A DNA stretch of 64,000 bases. Source: Acanthochromis polyacanthus (Eukaryota; Chordata; Actinopteri; Pomacentridae). Position 1 is the first letter of the stretch. Each line of letters begins with the position of its first letter. The notes beneath the pieces were generated by a model. The model saw nothing but the letters and a program-made list of their open reading frames with translations. It was not told the DNA's origin and ran no database searches. Below, piece after piece: positions 25,335 through 37,600 of this stretch. Made by a program: the position numbers and the translations under genes. Location of the stretch: positions 14,373,983 through 14,437,982 of the forward strand of contig NC_067122.1 of NCBI RefSeq assembly GCF_021347895.1, read 5' to 3'.

Positions 25335-28300
25335 TACTATATGTTATAAGAGCAAAAGGGGACAGAAAAAGGAGCATATGTTCTAGACAGCTTTGGAGAT
25401 CATCATTGTGGTATCCTTTAATACTGTGTTCCTGCCAGAGTCTTATGCAGACCTTTCAATTTCCTCTCCAATAAGCGTGGCCCTTCAGGCAGTTTCTACT
25501 CAAGCTGTCTCTATGTTATACCCTATGTTATCTTGCACTTGAACAACTGAAAGAAAAGGCAACCCTAGACATGTTCCAACCAGATTTCACGGTCTTTGAT
25601 TGGAAAGTGCAGCAGGCAAGCAGGGAGTAAGAAAAACAATTGTATATCTCACGGTGGAACACAAGCCCAACATTATACAGTGCTCGGCTCAGGGCACTGG
25701 ATCACTTCTTGACAATGACGAAATCTTTTATCTTCCCAAGTCTTTTATCTTCCTCTGAAGATTCAGACAACAGGGTTCACTCGTTGATAAGAGCCTGCTC
25801 TTGTTTCAAGATGGCATTTTTCTGTGGTCGTGTAATGCTTCCAGAACTGATGTATGGTAAATCTAATCTCCACTGAGTTGTGTTGTTGTTTGTTGTTGTC
25901 CTTTGTGCTTTTGGGTCCCACGGTATGATCTCATTGCAGCAGCCCCCTTGAAGTCATACTACATCACATCATGAGTGTATGAGAGGAGATGCAGACCTGC
26001 TCCACGTTGTTTTGATGAGAAGCTCTTTAAAAGACTCATTCACTGAGCTTTCTCACACTCAGGGCCACTAGAGGCTTCCCCAAATTGCCTCTGGCTTTAA
26101 ATCTGTAATATCCTGCCGTCTTTTAGACTGTCACTGACATGGCTTATATCCAAGAGTTGTAATAGCAATGGTTTGATCTGAGCCTCCTCAGATGCTCAAA
26201 GAGGATGACCCAGGTCTCCATCTTTCTTCTCGGAGTTGCTCACATCTGGAACGTGTAATGATGAAAAGTCCGTTTCCCTCAGGTGCCATAGAGAATAAAA
26301 GATGAGCTGCTTTTGACACTGAAATGGGGTGATATCGCTAAATAGCATAGAGCTTTAAGATGGACAACGTCAAAGCAATTATTGTTCTTAATCTTTATAT
26401 AAACATTGTAGTAATTATGTCGAGGCCAATGATGACATCTCCACACACAGTCAGCCGGTGCTCCAGCCCTCTACTGGATGTGTCCATTGAACTCTAGCTT
26501 TGATGAAGCAAACTGCAACTCCAGCTGCTTCCAGAGGTGGTTTTCCCATCATCAGCACAAACTGAAGAAGAAAGCAGGGCACATGAGGAAGTACTGAGCC
26601 TTTCAAGCTGATTTGTTGGAAGAACGACTTCTGGGAAGGATTGGTGCTAGATGTTGGTCCTTGTGAAGACTTAATATCTTCAGTCAGTCTGTGAACATGC
26701 ACAGTCCAGGTTTATAGTTCAGGCTGTCTTTGGATCATTTACTAGGTGAAAGTTGGTACCACTATCACTGAAATGCTGTCAATGGACAGCCAGATTCCCA
26801 GTATGGTCCAGTTGGGGTAAATTGGCACGGTAAGTGGAGAGAAACCCTTCAGTGAGGTGAACTATGAACTTACCAAGACTGAGGGGAGCCAAAGAGGGAA
26901 GTGAACAGAAAAGGGAAATCTTCAACACGTTGTGGTTTGAGTGGTGTTTGTGGAGACAGCATTGTGACTCAGTGAGCCGTTCACTTTTATAGAGCTTCAC
27001 AACTTCCTGAAGCTCCCCTTTTTATTCTGGCACTCAACACAAGCTCTGACGACTCAACTCGTGGACAGGATTCTCACATTTTATTGGCAAAGTGAGCCAA
27101 GTTGTAAGACCCACGTTGTTCTTCAAGTGCAGACTCCCCTGGCTTGGTTCTTGCTCATTGTTTTCACCTTTGTTGTGAGCCTCAAGAGCCTCGTATTCAA
27201 AGCAGGAAGGCATTTAAAAGAGGTCTAACCCAGTCCAGAAACATACAATAAACAATAATCGACCATAATTCACTCTACATTGTAAAACCTGTCCTGCTGA
27301 TTTTGAGAACTGAACTTCCAAACTTCTATGGCTTTGATCCCTTTTCCTTAAAACTGATTAACCATGCCCTGACACTCTGTGGCTACAGCCTCCTCTCGCT
27401 ACAGATTTAATTTATGGCAGACCTCTGCAGGTCAGTGTTGTATAGTCGGCACCTCCTGCAGAGATATTGTGTCTTATTGGGTTTCTCTGTCTCCTACAGC
27501 GTCTGGAAGAGACATGTGGATGTTCCGCTGCTACCTTCTATTGACAGTGACATGGTGACATTAGGGAGTTTAAACCTGTATATTCTGTAAATGTGATCAT
27601 GTTATTTAATTGGCTGCAGCGTATTTTAGTTTCTCAATGAAGCTTTATCTGTTTTTATTGGAATACTGAGAATTTATTTAGGTTCAGAATAGAAAACCAA
27701 ACTGTGAAAAGGTGATAAGTAAAATATTATCTCTGATTCTGGATGAAAGCATTTTCACACAAAGTCTTGTTTTACTTGACAGCAAGTTAAACATTCCCTC
27801 GCAAGAAAATCGACGCCGGCCAAGAAATCGAACTCTACAAGGTATTATCTTTGGAAAAAGGGGCTTTAATTGAGTTAATCAGGAGGAGAGTAAAGATTTA
27901 TTCCAGCTGAATTAACTCAAAGGTTAGGTTTCTAAGTGTAACTGTCTACCGTCTGAGAAAATAAATGACGTATTCTTGAAAACAACCTTTGTCGAGTTAG
28001 GCATGCAAGCTGGTAGGCTAAGTCCAGTAATCTGCTAAGATATGCACTTTTTTTTTAGCGCCAACAATAACATCCTTGTGTAGGAGTTTAGTCTGGCTGC
28101 AATCGTTTTTTACCAGAATTTCTAGTGTTCCTGTAAGAGTTAAAGTTTCTCACTCCTCATCAAAAACGCCCAAACTGATTCTGCCAACAAAGTATTCAGG
28201 ACTTTTTCTCTCAGAAATTCCTCTATCAAGTTGTGTTTCCTCACCAGTCAGCAGTTATGATTTAATATATCGGTAAGTGCTTTTGCTCGTGTTCTCTTGA

Positions 28301-28492
28301 GAAATGTGCAGCTCTGACTTCATAGGATATTGGTCCAATGGGCAAACACAGCAGAGACAGACATTCATTTCACTGCAATCCTCGGAGGGCAGAAGCCTTT
28401 TACTGCATGACCATGACTGTTTTACTACAAATTTGCTGGAACATTTTGTCAACAAAACCCAATGAGGGTCTTTTCTCCCCTGACTGTGAGAA

Positions 28493-28504
28493 ACTTACCT
28501 TGCT
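28493..28504 (-). other. apln: Apelin exon 2 3' UTR stub and splice donor just after the stop
   Basis: On the minus strand the stop codon is followed by AGCAAG and then a consensus donor GTAAGT (28498-28493). Exon 2 therefore probably ends at 28499, six bases past the stop, with the remaining 3' UTR in a separate downstream exon. Human APLN also has a terminal exon that is largely untranslated. A junction this close to the stop (under about 50 nt) is not expected to trigger nonsense-mediated decay. The acceptor of the next exon was not placed; one of several possible pyrimidine-rich acceptors is at 23941-23960 on the minus strand. Confidence 0.7.
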
Positions 28505-28671
28505 CTAGAACGGCATGGGCCCCTTGTGGGAAAGACGGGGCCGAGGGCGTCTTCTCTTCCAGCCAGCTGGTCTGTGGGTCTGACTGCCCCTCGCTGGGTT
28601 TTGCTGGACCATTTTTCTCACTGTGGCCCCCTCTTCCAGCTCTCTGCCATGCTCCGTGGAGGCCATGGGAC
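28505..28671 (-). CDS. apln: Apelin (apln) coding exon 2: propeptide and mature apelin
   Basis: This exon encodes residues 23-77 of preproapelin and the TAG stop. A pyrimidine-rich acceptor (tcttccag) lies immediately upstream. The exon begins G-P-M-A-S-T-E-H, as I recall for fish apelins, and ends RPRPRLSHKGPMPF, whose last 12 residues (RPRLSHKGPMPF) match mammalian apelin exactly. A basic cluster K61-R64 marks the processing zone for the short apelins. The acidic stretch E33-E36 belongs to the discarded propeptide. The position matching apelin-13 residue 1 is Pro65, whereas mammals have Gln, so this form cannot start with pyroglutamate. Apelin acts on vascular tone, heart development, angiogenic sprouting and fluid balance. 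Exons 1 and 2 total 234 bp (77 codons plus stop) with no frame break, so the gene looks intact. Confidence 0.97.
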
Positions 28672-29743
28672 CTGGAAGACACAAAGAGGAGAGGCCCATT
28701 AGACACCTTAAAAGAGTGTAATCTTCAGGAGATGGTGTTTCACAACCTCTTCTCACCCGGGGTATCACATTTTGATTATGAGCCAAGTCCATCAGTGCTT
28801 GAGGAAAGTATGTTGCAAGATCCGAAGAGGGATCACACTGGTAATGGATGGGGAAACGAGAGACATGTATAGATAAGTGTGTGTGGGCCTGTCGAAGCCC
28901 ACCCAGCATTGTAGTTTATCAAGTTGGGCCAAGGCAAAGCCCAAAAGATACATGCAGTCCTGGCAGAAGCGAGAAACTCAAACCCTCGTGTCTCATGTCT
29001 CCGTCACTCTCCCTCTCTCTCCAAACACCACACAGCTCCAAACCTGATGGAGGTGCATCCTGTTGCTCTGTTTGATCCGAGCTTAGTGATGAGTTTAATA
29101 GGAGTGTGTCCTGCAGAGAGTGTGTGAATATGTGTGTGTTTGAGAGTGATCCCAGATGTTTTCAGTCATCTCTCAATAAGTGTGGCCTGATCCCCTTAAG
29201 CCCCTCTTTTCCAAATGGCTTGGTCCACCCCAAGTGCCTCTCTGACCTTTTAACCTTTCGCAAACTGACAGACCTCCTCGTGGAGATGTTTTTTTTCTCC
29301 GAATGTTTTGCAGCATATCTTTACTTGTAATAGGATATTTACCATGGGTGATCTTTCACACGACACTCAGCTCTCAAATCCAGTAAAAATCGGAGTATTC
29401 GCAACAGCGCACATGAGATTAAAGGTATATTCCAGTGATTTATTAATTCAGTTCTGGAAAGTTCAGAGGATTTGCAAAAAAACAGAGTTAAAAAAATCTA
29501 AATTGAATCTAATTGAAGGTCAAGATATTGTGACCTTTTAGTCCACAGACTCCAAAAACACTGGGTCCCACGGTCCTCATAAGACAACTCACTCGTGTCT
29601 GTGACCCTCTTTGCTGCCAAAATAACCACTTCGTTCAAACTCCACACCTACAGTTCATAATATCAGCTTCAATATAGTCCCAACTCCAAGCCAGCGAACC
29701 CTGAAGACATCACCGGGGGATTTTTTGAACTTTAGAAAGACTC

Positions 29744-29836
29744 TTAACCCCTTAGTCCCTACAGCCCCCGCTGGCGGGGGCTGTAGGGACTAAGAGTAGG
29801 TGCCTCAAAAACAGGGCTCAGGGACTAAGGGGTTAA
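29744..29836. mobile_element. 93-bp TTAA-flanked snapback element
   Basis: It is bounded by TTAA on both sides, with inverted ends CCCCTTAGTCCCT and AGGGACTAAGGGG. Inside, 29751-29771 and 29774-29794 form a perfect 21-bp inverted repeat with only two bases between the arms. The end motif thus appears three times: left end, its inner mirror, and right end. It is GC-rich against AT-rich surroundings. This fits a very short MITE with TTAA target duplication (piggyBac-type inferred). Confidence 0.75.
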
Positions 29837-31174
29837 ACAGCACACCTTCTTATTTTATTAAAATCCTATTTTCAGGAAACCTCTCTGCTTACAAGACAAA
29901 GATTCCTTCAGAGCCAAACCGGCAACTTTGGTCCTTTCTTTGGGGTATCACCCATCAAGCAGCTGATTGACATTATTCACACGAGGTCATGACATTCCTG
30001 TTTACTCTCACCACACAAACTGGTACCATTTTTAGAATTCCCCAGGGAGTGACCTTCCTTTGCTTTACGAGAACTTTGGTGAGGACGCAGCTTAGGATAA
30101 GTCACCCAGTCGACTGCAGAGGCTTGTAAAAGCAGAAAGTCTACTGAGGACAGCAGTTGAGCAGCTTAGAGGAGCCGTGATGATGCTGGGTTAATGCTTC
30201 CTAAGATTCTTTTCATGAGTTAGTGTGTTTAGTTGAGGCAGAGCTGTGATATTAAATGCTGTTATGTGAACAAGGCACAGCTGCGACCCTAAAAAATGTC
30301 ACCCGATTGAAAAACTTTAAAAGAGTGTCTGCTGCATTCAGAACTTTCAAGTTTTCTCGAATAGCTAAGATCAATTTGTTGAATAGAGGGCAACTTTATT
30401 CAAGAGCAGAATTCAAAACACCATTAGAAGAAAGCCAAGGTCTCTCTGCAGCTTTTTTTAAATTAATGACCTTCAGCTGTTGCTTCATGAGGGCATTTTT
30501 AAAAGAACAACTTCCACTGAAAAGGAGGCAACTGAGAAGGGTTTCTAGCTTTCAGGTTGAAGTAATGGTGAACTGCGTGAGTGATCTAGACAGCTTGTTG
30601 AATGTTTTCAGTGTATATCCCCTGAAACGCCAGACATCTCAAGTTCCATTTCCACACTAATCTTCTTCCGCAAGCACATTACACAGTATATTTGTGGGCT
30701 AACAGTGGGCTAATTCATTTGCAGCAGGGAAAATCTTGGTTGCATATTTCCGCATCTAAAGCACATCTTTGCCCCTAGAAGCACTAATCTGCGCATTATC
30801 CTTTTGTTATTGTTCCAGATACACAGTGAATGAGGGACGTTCTAACATTCTGAAGGCATTCAGCTCATTTCTTTCAAATCCAGGGGCTTGAATGTTAATA
30901 CTCTCTGTGTTAGAGTAGATTTCGAGGCTAACACAAGTATTATAGGGAGGTTCTGTTCCACCACTTTCGCCCCTGAAACACCCTCTGATGCAGAACACAC
31001 AGAAACACAAGTATGTAGTCTTAACAATATTATGTGTCAGTGCTTGAAATTAAGTAGACTGTACCATAATTTATCTGACAGGAAGAAGATGTTTTCACTG
31101 ATTCGAATCGTCACAATTAGAGCTGGATATTAACTGTTTTGTACATACTCTATAAAAAGAGCTTGTGGGTGAAT

Positions 31175-31200
31175 TTAAAGACCCCTACTGTGAAAATCAA
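31175..31200 (+). repeat. Possible end of a TTAA-flanked repeat
   Basis: TTAAAGACCCCTACTG resembles the reverse-complemented right end of the inserted element at 33957-34463 (TTAAAGACCCCTCTAATG). No matching opposite end was found, so it may be one end of a truncated copy. Confidence 0.3.
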
Positions 31201-33829
31201 GTTTTTTTCTTTGTTAACAAACCAAAGGAACCAATCCTGACAGTTTACAGGTTTGTGGATCAATATTTCTATCTAGAATGAGTTTGAACAATGCATGGGT
31301 GAATTACTCCAAATTTACATTTTGCCACTGTGTAGTTCAGAGTAGTTTTACAGTGTTTGATCACAGTTGTAGGTGAGCTGGTGTGCTGAGCTGCAGCGAA
31401 TGGATATGGGTGGATGCAGAGAGACGTGGGAAACTTTCTAGATCTGCACATTCTGAAGGAAGCAGCAGTGTAGAGTTACATCTGGACCATTTTAAGACAG
31501 GAAGAGATTATTTTCATGGAAAAAAAATCTAAATATGTAACTTTGATACACAGATATGAGTTTATAAGGGTTACATCAACAACCTCGGCCGGCTTTTTGG
31601 CCTCTGCACAACCGCCTGATGGCTCCATGTAGTGAGCGAGATTGAAAGTTGCATAAATTGTTGGATGTAACCCTCCAATCTCAACTCAGCAAAGCAATTT
31701 GGCTAACGCTTACTGACACCTTGTAAGTCTCACGGTGATACTTGCAGTAAATACAGTCCTACACAACGGCCAACTGCAGCTGATGCTTGAGTGATAGGTC
31801 AGTTTAACAAGTGCCGCAAACACACACAAAAAGTCACACTTAGTCAGCGTGCATGCATACACACACTGCAGTGCAAGAGGGTAAAGTAATTGTACCTCGG
31901 CTCACACAACTCATCTGCCGTTGCTCTCTGGGTGGCTCAGCCTGTCATAACGCTGGTCCATAATGAGACAATTTAGATGTCTCCTGCCATGGCAAGCTGT
32001 CAGCCACTACTCGGCACTAGGGCTTGAAGGGAGAACATCTCGTGATTCTCCTGACAAATCTCAACCCATCCAATCTGGCTACAGGATAGAAAAGTGTAAT
32101 GAAAGCTGCTAAAAATAAGCCGGGCCCCAGTGATAACACTGGCAGTATAGATTAACTCTTTCAGCCTGTAGGGAAAGCATCTCACTGTGACAGATACAAC
32201 ATACATCAACAGCTAGCCTTGTGTCTCAACCCATCCATGGTGTAATACGTACAGGAGGAAAGTGGCAGCATCTGTTGCTCCTGGATAAGATCTTTTGATT
32301 GTTTCCATGGCAGATTTATCATTGGATAATGCACATTTCATCTCCATAAACAAAGATATCTCGGCTATCTTATTGCTCTGAAATTGGATCCAGTCTCTAT
32401 AGTATCACATTTCGTCTTTTCCCATGAGGGATTTCCGTGTTTGTGTTCAGCTGGTAAAACAGTAAAACAGCAGGACCACATATGTCTCATGCTAGTAGGC
32501 GTCTTATCTCTACTTCAGATGACCTTGGAGCCCCCAGTTTTGCCCTCTTTCCACTAAATCTCAACATTTCTTCCCTCGCATGGTAATTCCCTAATTTAAA
32601 GTTTCATAAAGGAGGAATTTCAGGAATGTCTCGTTGCTGCTCCTGCTGCTTGTGTAGGAAGAGTAGGTAGAGGAGGATTGGTAGAAATGGTCAAGAGGAG
32701 AAGATCGTAGTTGACAGTGTCACAAACTGGCCAAGCTCCAGACTAATGATGAATATCTGCTCTGCTGCTCCCTGTTTCCCCGCCCCAGTTTCTCCACCTC
32801 CTAAGGTGATATCTGTTATGTTGTCTTTTTCAAATGGCCGGCTCTCTGTCTTGTTATGGCCCAGCGGGAATTGTAATGCTGACAGTTTATCCCTGTTGAT
32901 TCTGCAACAGTCCATCAGTGGAGCCTGGAGAGATATACATCTTCCTGTACTTGTCCATCCAGTCAGAGGAGACAAGAGAAATGGCTGTCCTCTGGTTTAA
33001 TGCCAAGTTCATCAGCTGCCCTCATGGCTGGCAAGAGCAAACTATGTATATATCAAAGCGCTGTGTCAATGCAGGCACGCAGCAAGGCAAATGGGCCAGT
33101 ACTGCTTATTAATAGTTGTAAAGCTGATTTGTGTGCATCGACTGCCAAAACGACCACATAACAAATGTCTGCACTTGTAAATGCAGCCACAGCATAATGC
33201 CTTTTCTGCCACTAGGACGTAAGAGATTAAACTCCAGCAGCCTGTGAGTCTAAGTACAGCAACAAGTACACAGGGCCGCATTCATCACAAACTGTTGCAT
33301 CAAATGTAAACATGCACAGTGAAGAATGGCACGAAAATTTAATCCTAGCTGTGTTTAATTTCTTTGTCACCGCAAATTGATTTGCCGTTCTCTTATCTGT
33401 TTGTTACTCTTCTTGCTCATCACTCACAGTCACACTGATTATGAATCAATTGTGTGCAGTCTCATAGATGCATTTTCACAGTTGGCTGGGCTTTCAAATT
33501 TAATCTCTCCTCTCTTGTTTTTTTACTGTCCGACACCACTTATCGACACCTCTGCGTCTTGCTCGCTGCAGTTTGTATGGATGTGTCTTGAGGTGTAAAC
33601 AAAGAGCCGGAAGAATGGCTCTCTGGCTCCATTAGATTCTACTTTGTCGCAGGACAGCAAAACATCTGAAATGACAAAAGCTGGAAAATGGATTTTTGAA
33701 GTCCATCTGCCATGAAGGCAATGTCAGCTGGTCCACTATTGGAATATGCCAACAACCATGGACATATTTTTATGAACTACTGTACCCATAAATGCTCTAT
33801 AACTACTTTATGATTGCCCTTTTAAGGAT

Positions 33830-34640
33830 GAACTGTAATAATTTTGGTCATCAGTAATTTTCCATGTACCATCATTATCAGGTTAAATACTTTAATTTAT
33901 GACCAAGTACCTGCAAAATGAAGGACATTTCCATCAGTCATCAGCTGTATATCATGTTAAAGTCTCTCTATAGTCATCTCTGCAAATCAAATGGACATGT
34001 TTAGAAGGTTTATCCATAAAAAATAATCCCTTCTTGCATATCTACTACAAATACAAATATGCAACTATCGCAACTGTCCAAAATCAGCATAGTTGCAGCC
34101 TCTCCCTTCACTTAACTGTCCCCATACATGGAAGCTCGAGCACACTAGCTCACCTTTTAACTCTGCTCACATGCTATAAACTTACTGAACTTACTGAACT
34201 ACACAACGGCAAGATGTGATATTAGAGTAATTCAGTCATACCTGTTCAAACTGGAAATTAACAGGACTGGATCCTTTGGTTTGTTACATATGAGACTCCA
34301 TCTTTTTGAAACTGTCTTCTGTACAGTGTACATTTCCAAGCTGGAAATGGTCAATCATAACTTGAACCGCTTATTTCACTCACGATGCGTCCTCTAGCTA
34401 ATAAAAAACATCAGGTAAGCATGTTATCAGGATAAGAAACTTGATCATTAGAGGGGTCTTTAAGGGCTAATTAGCAAGTGTTAGAACGCTGACAGGGTAA
34501 AGTAAGATAATGACCATGGTAAACATTATGCCTGCTGAATAGCAGCAGGTTAGCATTGTCATTGTGAGCATGTGAGAATGCTGATGGTAGGATTTTGCTC
34601 AAAGCACCGCTGTGTCAAAGTACAGCCTCAGTGAACCGCA
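33830..34640 (+). repeat. Old fish repeat, split by an insertion
   Basis: The left part (33830-33956) has 'gtaataattttggtcatcag', 'atttatgaccaagtacctgc' and 'tttccatcagtcatcagctg'. The right part (34464-34640) resumes with 'gggctaattagcaagtgtta', 'catggtaaacattatgcctg', 'gttagcattgtcattgtgag' and 'ctcaaagcaccgctgtgtc'. The two parts are consecutive in the family consensus as I recall it. It is the same family as 19535-19790. Confidence 0.65.
33957..34463. mobile_element. TTAA-flanked insertion inside an older repeat (507 bp)
   Basis: The left edge is TTAA then AGTCTCTCTA. The right edge, reverse-complemented, is TTAA then AGACCCCTCT, an imperfect inverted repeat. Removing the insert with one TTAA rejoins the host repeat at '...atcatg-TTAA-gggctaattagc', which matches the undisturbed family. 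No transposase frame is present. Confidence 0.6.
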
Positions 34641-37600
34641 GCTTTGTCTTGTTTCTACCATTGTTATAATTTCCTCCCTGTTGCAGCATGAAATAAGAGA
34701 CACGGTTTAAGCTCTTGTCCTCTTTCATAATTACCGATGAAATGAACTCATCCGTCACACTGGTAATATAACATTGTTTATCACAGTGTGAAGGTAATAA
34801 ATCCTTATTCCTTTACAGGATCTTCTGGTTTAATAGTAGATTGGATTTTTACTACAAAAACTACCATTACAGTGTTTCCTAGTATGCATAGTCATATAGA
34901 GACAATATCATTATTTGTTGTCCATATGTAAGATAACTGTAGCTTATTATGTGTATGTACAATCCTTATGGGTAACAGAACAATATTTTGTGTTAGTGGG
35001 AGAGAGGAAGAATAAATACCCTGGTGTGTGTAGCCATGGTTATTACCATGACGTTGAGGAGCAGGCCTGCTGTCTCCATCGTGTGCCTCCCTCCTTCATT
35101 CACTAAAAGGAGAGGAGTAGCTTTAGCTAATGAATCCCTGCAATAGCATGCCATTACCACAGACATACTAAACCACACAGCCAGACATGTCATGGGCAGA
35201 GATGCTCCCACTGCATAAGCACATTAGGGATCAGTGTTATTAAGCCCAAGGATGAAATGTGTAATTGTGCCAGATACAAGCCAAACATTCTTTTAACCTA
35301 GAATAAGCCCCGGCGCTGCTACAGCATCGTACAATGGAATTTGCTAGCTGCCTGACAGCCTCCTCACACATTCATCCTGCACATATGGATCGGGCCCCTA
35401 ACGAAGGAGGCTGTCCTCTCGCAATCCAACGTTTAGTGTCGGAAATGCTGCTTATTGCAAGCATACCAGTAAGTCTGGGCCTTGGCAGAAACTGGTACCA
35501 ATGCTTGCCGACTTTCAGGCCACGTTACCATGGCAGCCACCATGAAAGGCGCTCAGTTTGGAACAAAAGAATGACATTGTCAGCTGAATTCGACCAGTGT
35601 TCTCATTTTACAAATTCTCACTGCTCAGAGTCTGAATCCATAATCAGCCTCTGACTGTGGTCCGTGATGTTTGAGCTCCTCTATGGGCCATCGCACTTGG
35701 CCTCTGAGTGTCCCTCTCATGGGGGTTGGAGGGTGGTTTGTTTTGGTCATGAGCACTTTCTTTTATTTCTGTCGGGGACTGTTTGATATGCAGCATTGTT
35801 GCACAGTGATAATGCTCGGCTTGTGGCTGAGCTGAAGGCTGGCTTTGTCTACACAAACTCCAGTGAGGAAACCAAAGTGCATAAAAAGTTGCTCCTATTA
35901 CTGCTGCTTTTAAAACTTAACCCCTTGTCCTCCCACTCTGAGAGTTACCCCCCACTCTCGCTGAAGGTTCAGATCTAATTAAAAACAAACTGTGCAGCCC
36001 TCTGGCTTCTGGCTTTCTGCAGATGTCCCTTTGAGTGAGTCAGTCGCCTGTGAAGTGCGGTGCTATATATGCTCCTGAATTAGAGAGTGTATGAAATGAT
36101 GAGGTGTGAGACTGCGTACTCTGCTATGATCAGAGCGCTGCGAGTTCAAAGGGCCGGCAGCAGCATTGAGCCAGCTAATGAAGCCACTGACTCCCCTCAC
36201 CACTTGACTGCCTGTTGGTTTATTCACAATCCCACTCTAACTGAAGAGGTGAATTTGTGGCTACAAGGTTACTGCAGGTTGTAACTTACTGAACACGATC
36301 AGTTAGAGAAGCAAACATAGAATAACTCCGAGGGGAGATTTCTCTTCACAACTTTCCACTCGTTGTGCTGAGGGTGGGAGCAGGAGAGATGCTGGTGTGG
36401 CTGTTTCCGTTGTCAGCAGCGGGGTAAATCTCTGCGCATGGCAGGTACAGTAGGTAGGTAAGGATACCAACCGTTGCCCTAATCTCCAGAGATTGCATGT
36501 CAAGGGCAAAGGGATCCTCCAACCCATCCGTTTCCATGGGCACACTAATCAGATGTGAAACACAGCCCTCCCTCTCTGTGTCATCACTCCCCCCCTCATG
36601 CTGTGAACCTGCGTGCCTTCTCCCATTTGAGATGTGGGAGAATGAGAGAAACAGAAAGAGGGAGAGAAACATCACTGCGCAGGGTTCACTGCAGCTTTTA
36701 AAAGCCTGAGGAGGACCATCGCTTCTCCCCATAGGATATACAGCACCTATTAAAGGAAAACAGCACCAACATTGCATCAGACAGTGTTACCTCCTAACCA
36801 TGCTATGGAACACAAGCAATACCTCAGAAACTTAAAGCTCAACCGGCTAGATTAACACTCACCAAGGCAGTTTGTCTCCAATTGCTATTTGAGATACTGA
36901 TTTGTGTAGACATGTGGCAAATCAGGCGTACAATTACCTAATTGATCCTTACTGCAATAAACTTTGCTCCACTGTTTCATTACAACACACAAAATCCTTA
37001 AAATATGTAAAACTGTAATCCTAATGACCAAATCAACACAATGCACTGATTTATTGCACAGCACTTGCCTGTAACAAGCTCTTTAGTAGGTAATACTGCT
37101 GCTACAGAGATTTTGTAGCATAAATATACCGTAGCTCATGGAATAAAATACATAGAATATTAGTAATAGGTGATGCAGCTATTTCTTTAATAAAAGGGGG
37201 GCGTAATTCTTGCCGTTTTGCTTTAATCTGCTGCCCTTCTTTGGACATCTACTGAAAAGTGTCTCCTAAAAATAGCTTTATTATGATACATACTGAGCAT
37301 GTGGTGCACAGAAAAAAGCACCTTTGGGGCAATGTCAACGCAGTGAAACTTTACAAGCAGTTTCGTCACACACATTTAGTGAAGAAATAAAAATTGTGAG
37401 GATTTTTACTGACAGGTTCAGCTGCACAGTGCTGCAGTGAGGCTGAAGTTCAGTGTTTATTGGCCCTCTGCGCTCACAAGGCTTCCATCAGCTGCTAGGT
37501 AAAACTGTTTGCCTGATGTGGATGCATGTTTATGAATTCCATATATTGTTTTACTCTTCTATTTTGACAAACATCTGCTCATGTTCAGAGGCTCTGAGCG

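Larger units (their letters stand above)
20090..28492. other. 3' side of apelin: intron and/or intergenic DNA
   Basis: This holds a GA microsatellite (23999-24022), a C-rich run (23351-23372), a possible BED-finger remnant (25023-25334) and no supported coding exon. The terminal untranslated exon of apelin may lie here. Many sub-100-codon frames on both strands have no recognisable content. Confidence 0.5.

Noticed and set aside
28462..28872. 136-codon open frame on the plus strand opposite apelin exon 2
   Set aside because: It is the antisense shadow of the real apelin exon, with no recognisable domain or splice context.
28589..28909. Longer version of the apelin exon 2 frame starting at an ATG near 28909
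   Set aside because: The extra N-terminal codons lie upstream of a strong splice acceptor at 28672 and are intron sequence; exon 1 supplies the real start.
36346..36777. 143-codon minus-strand frame in apelin intron 1
   Set aside because: No recognisable domain, and the composition is typical of a chance open frame in GC-richer non-coding DNA.
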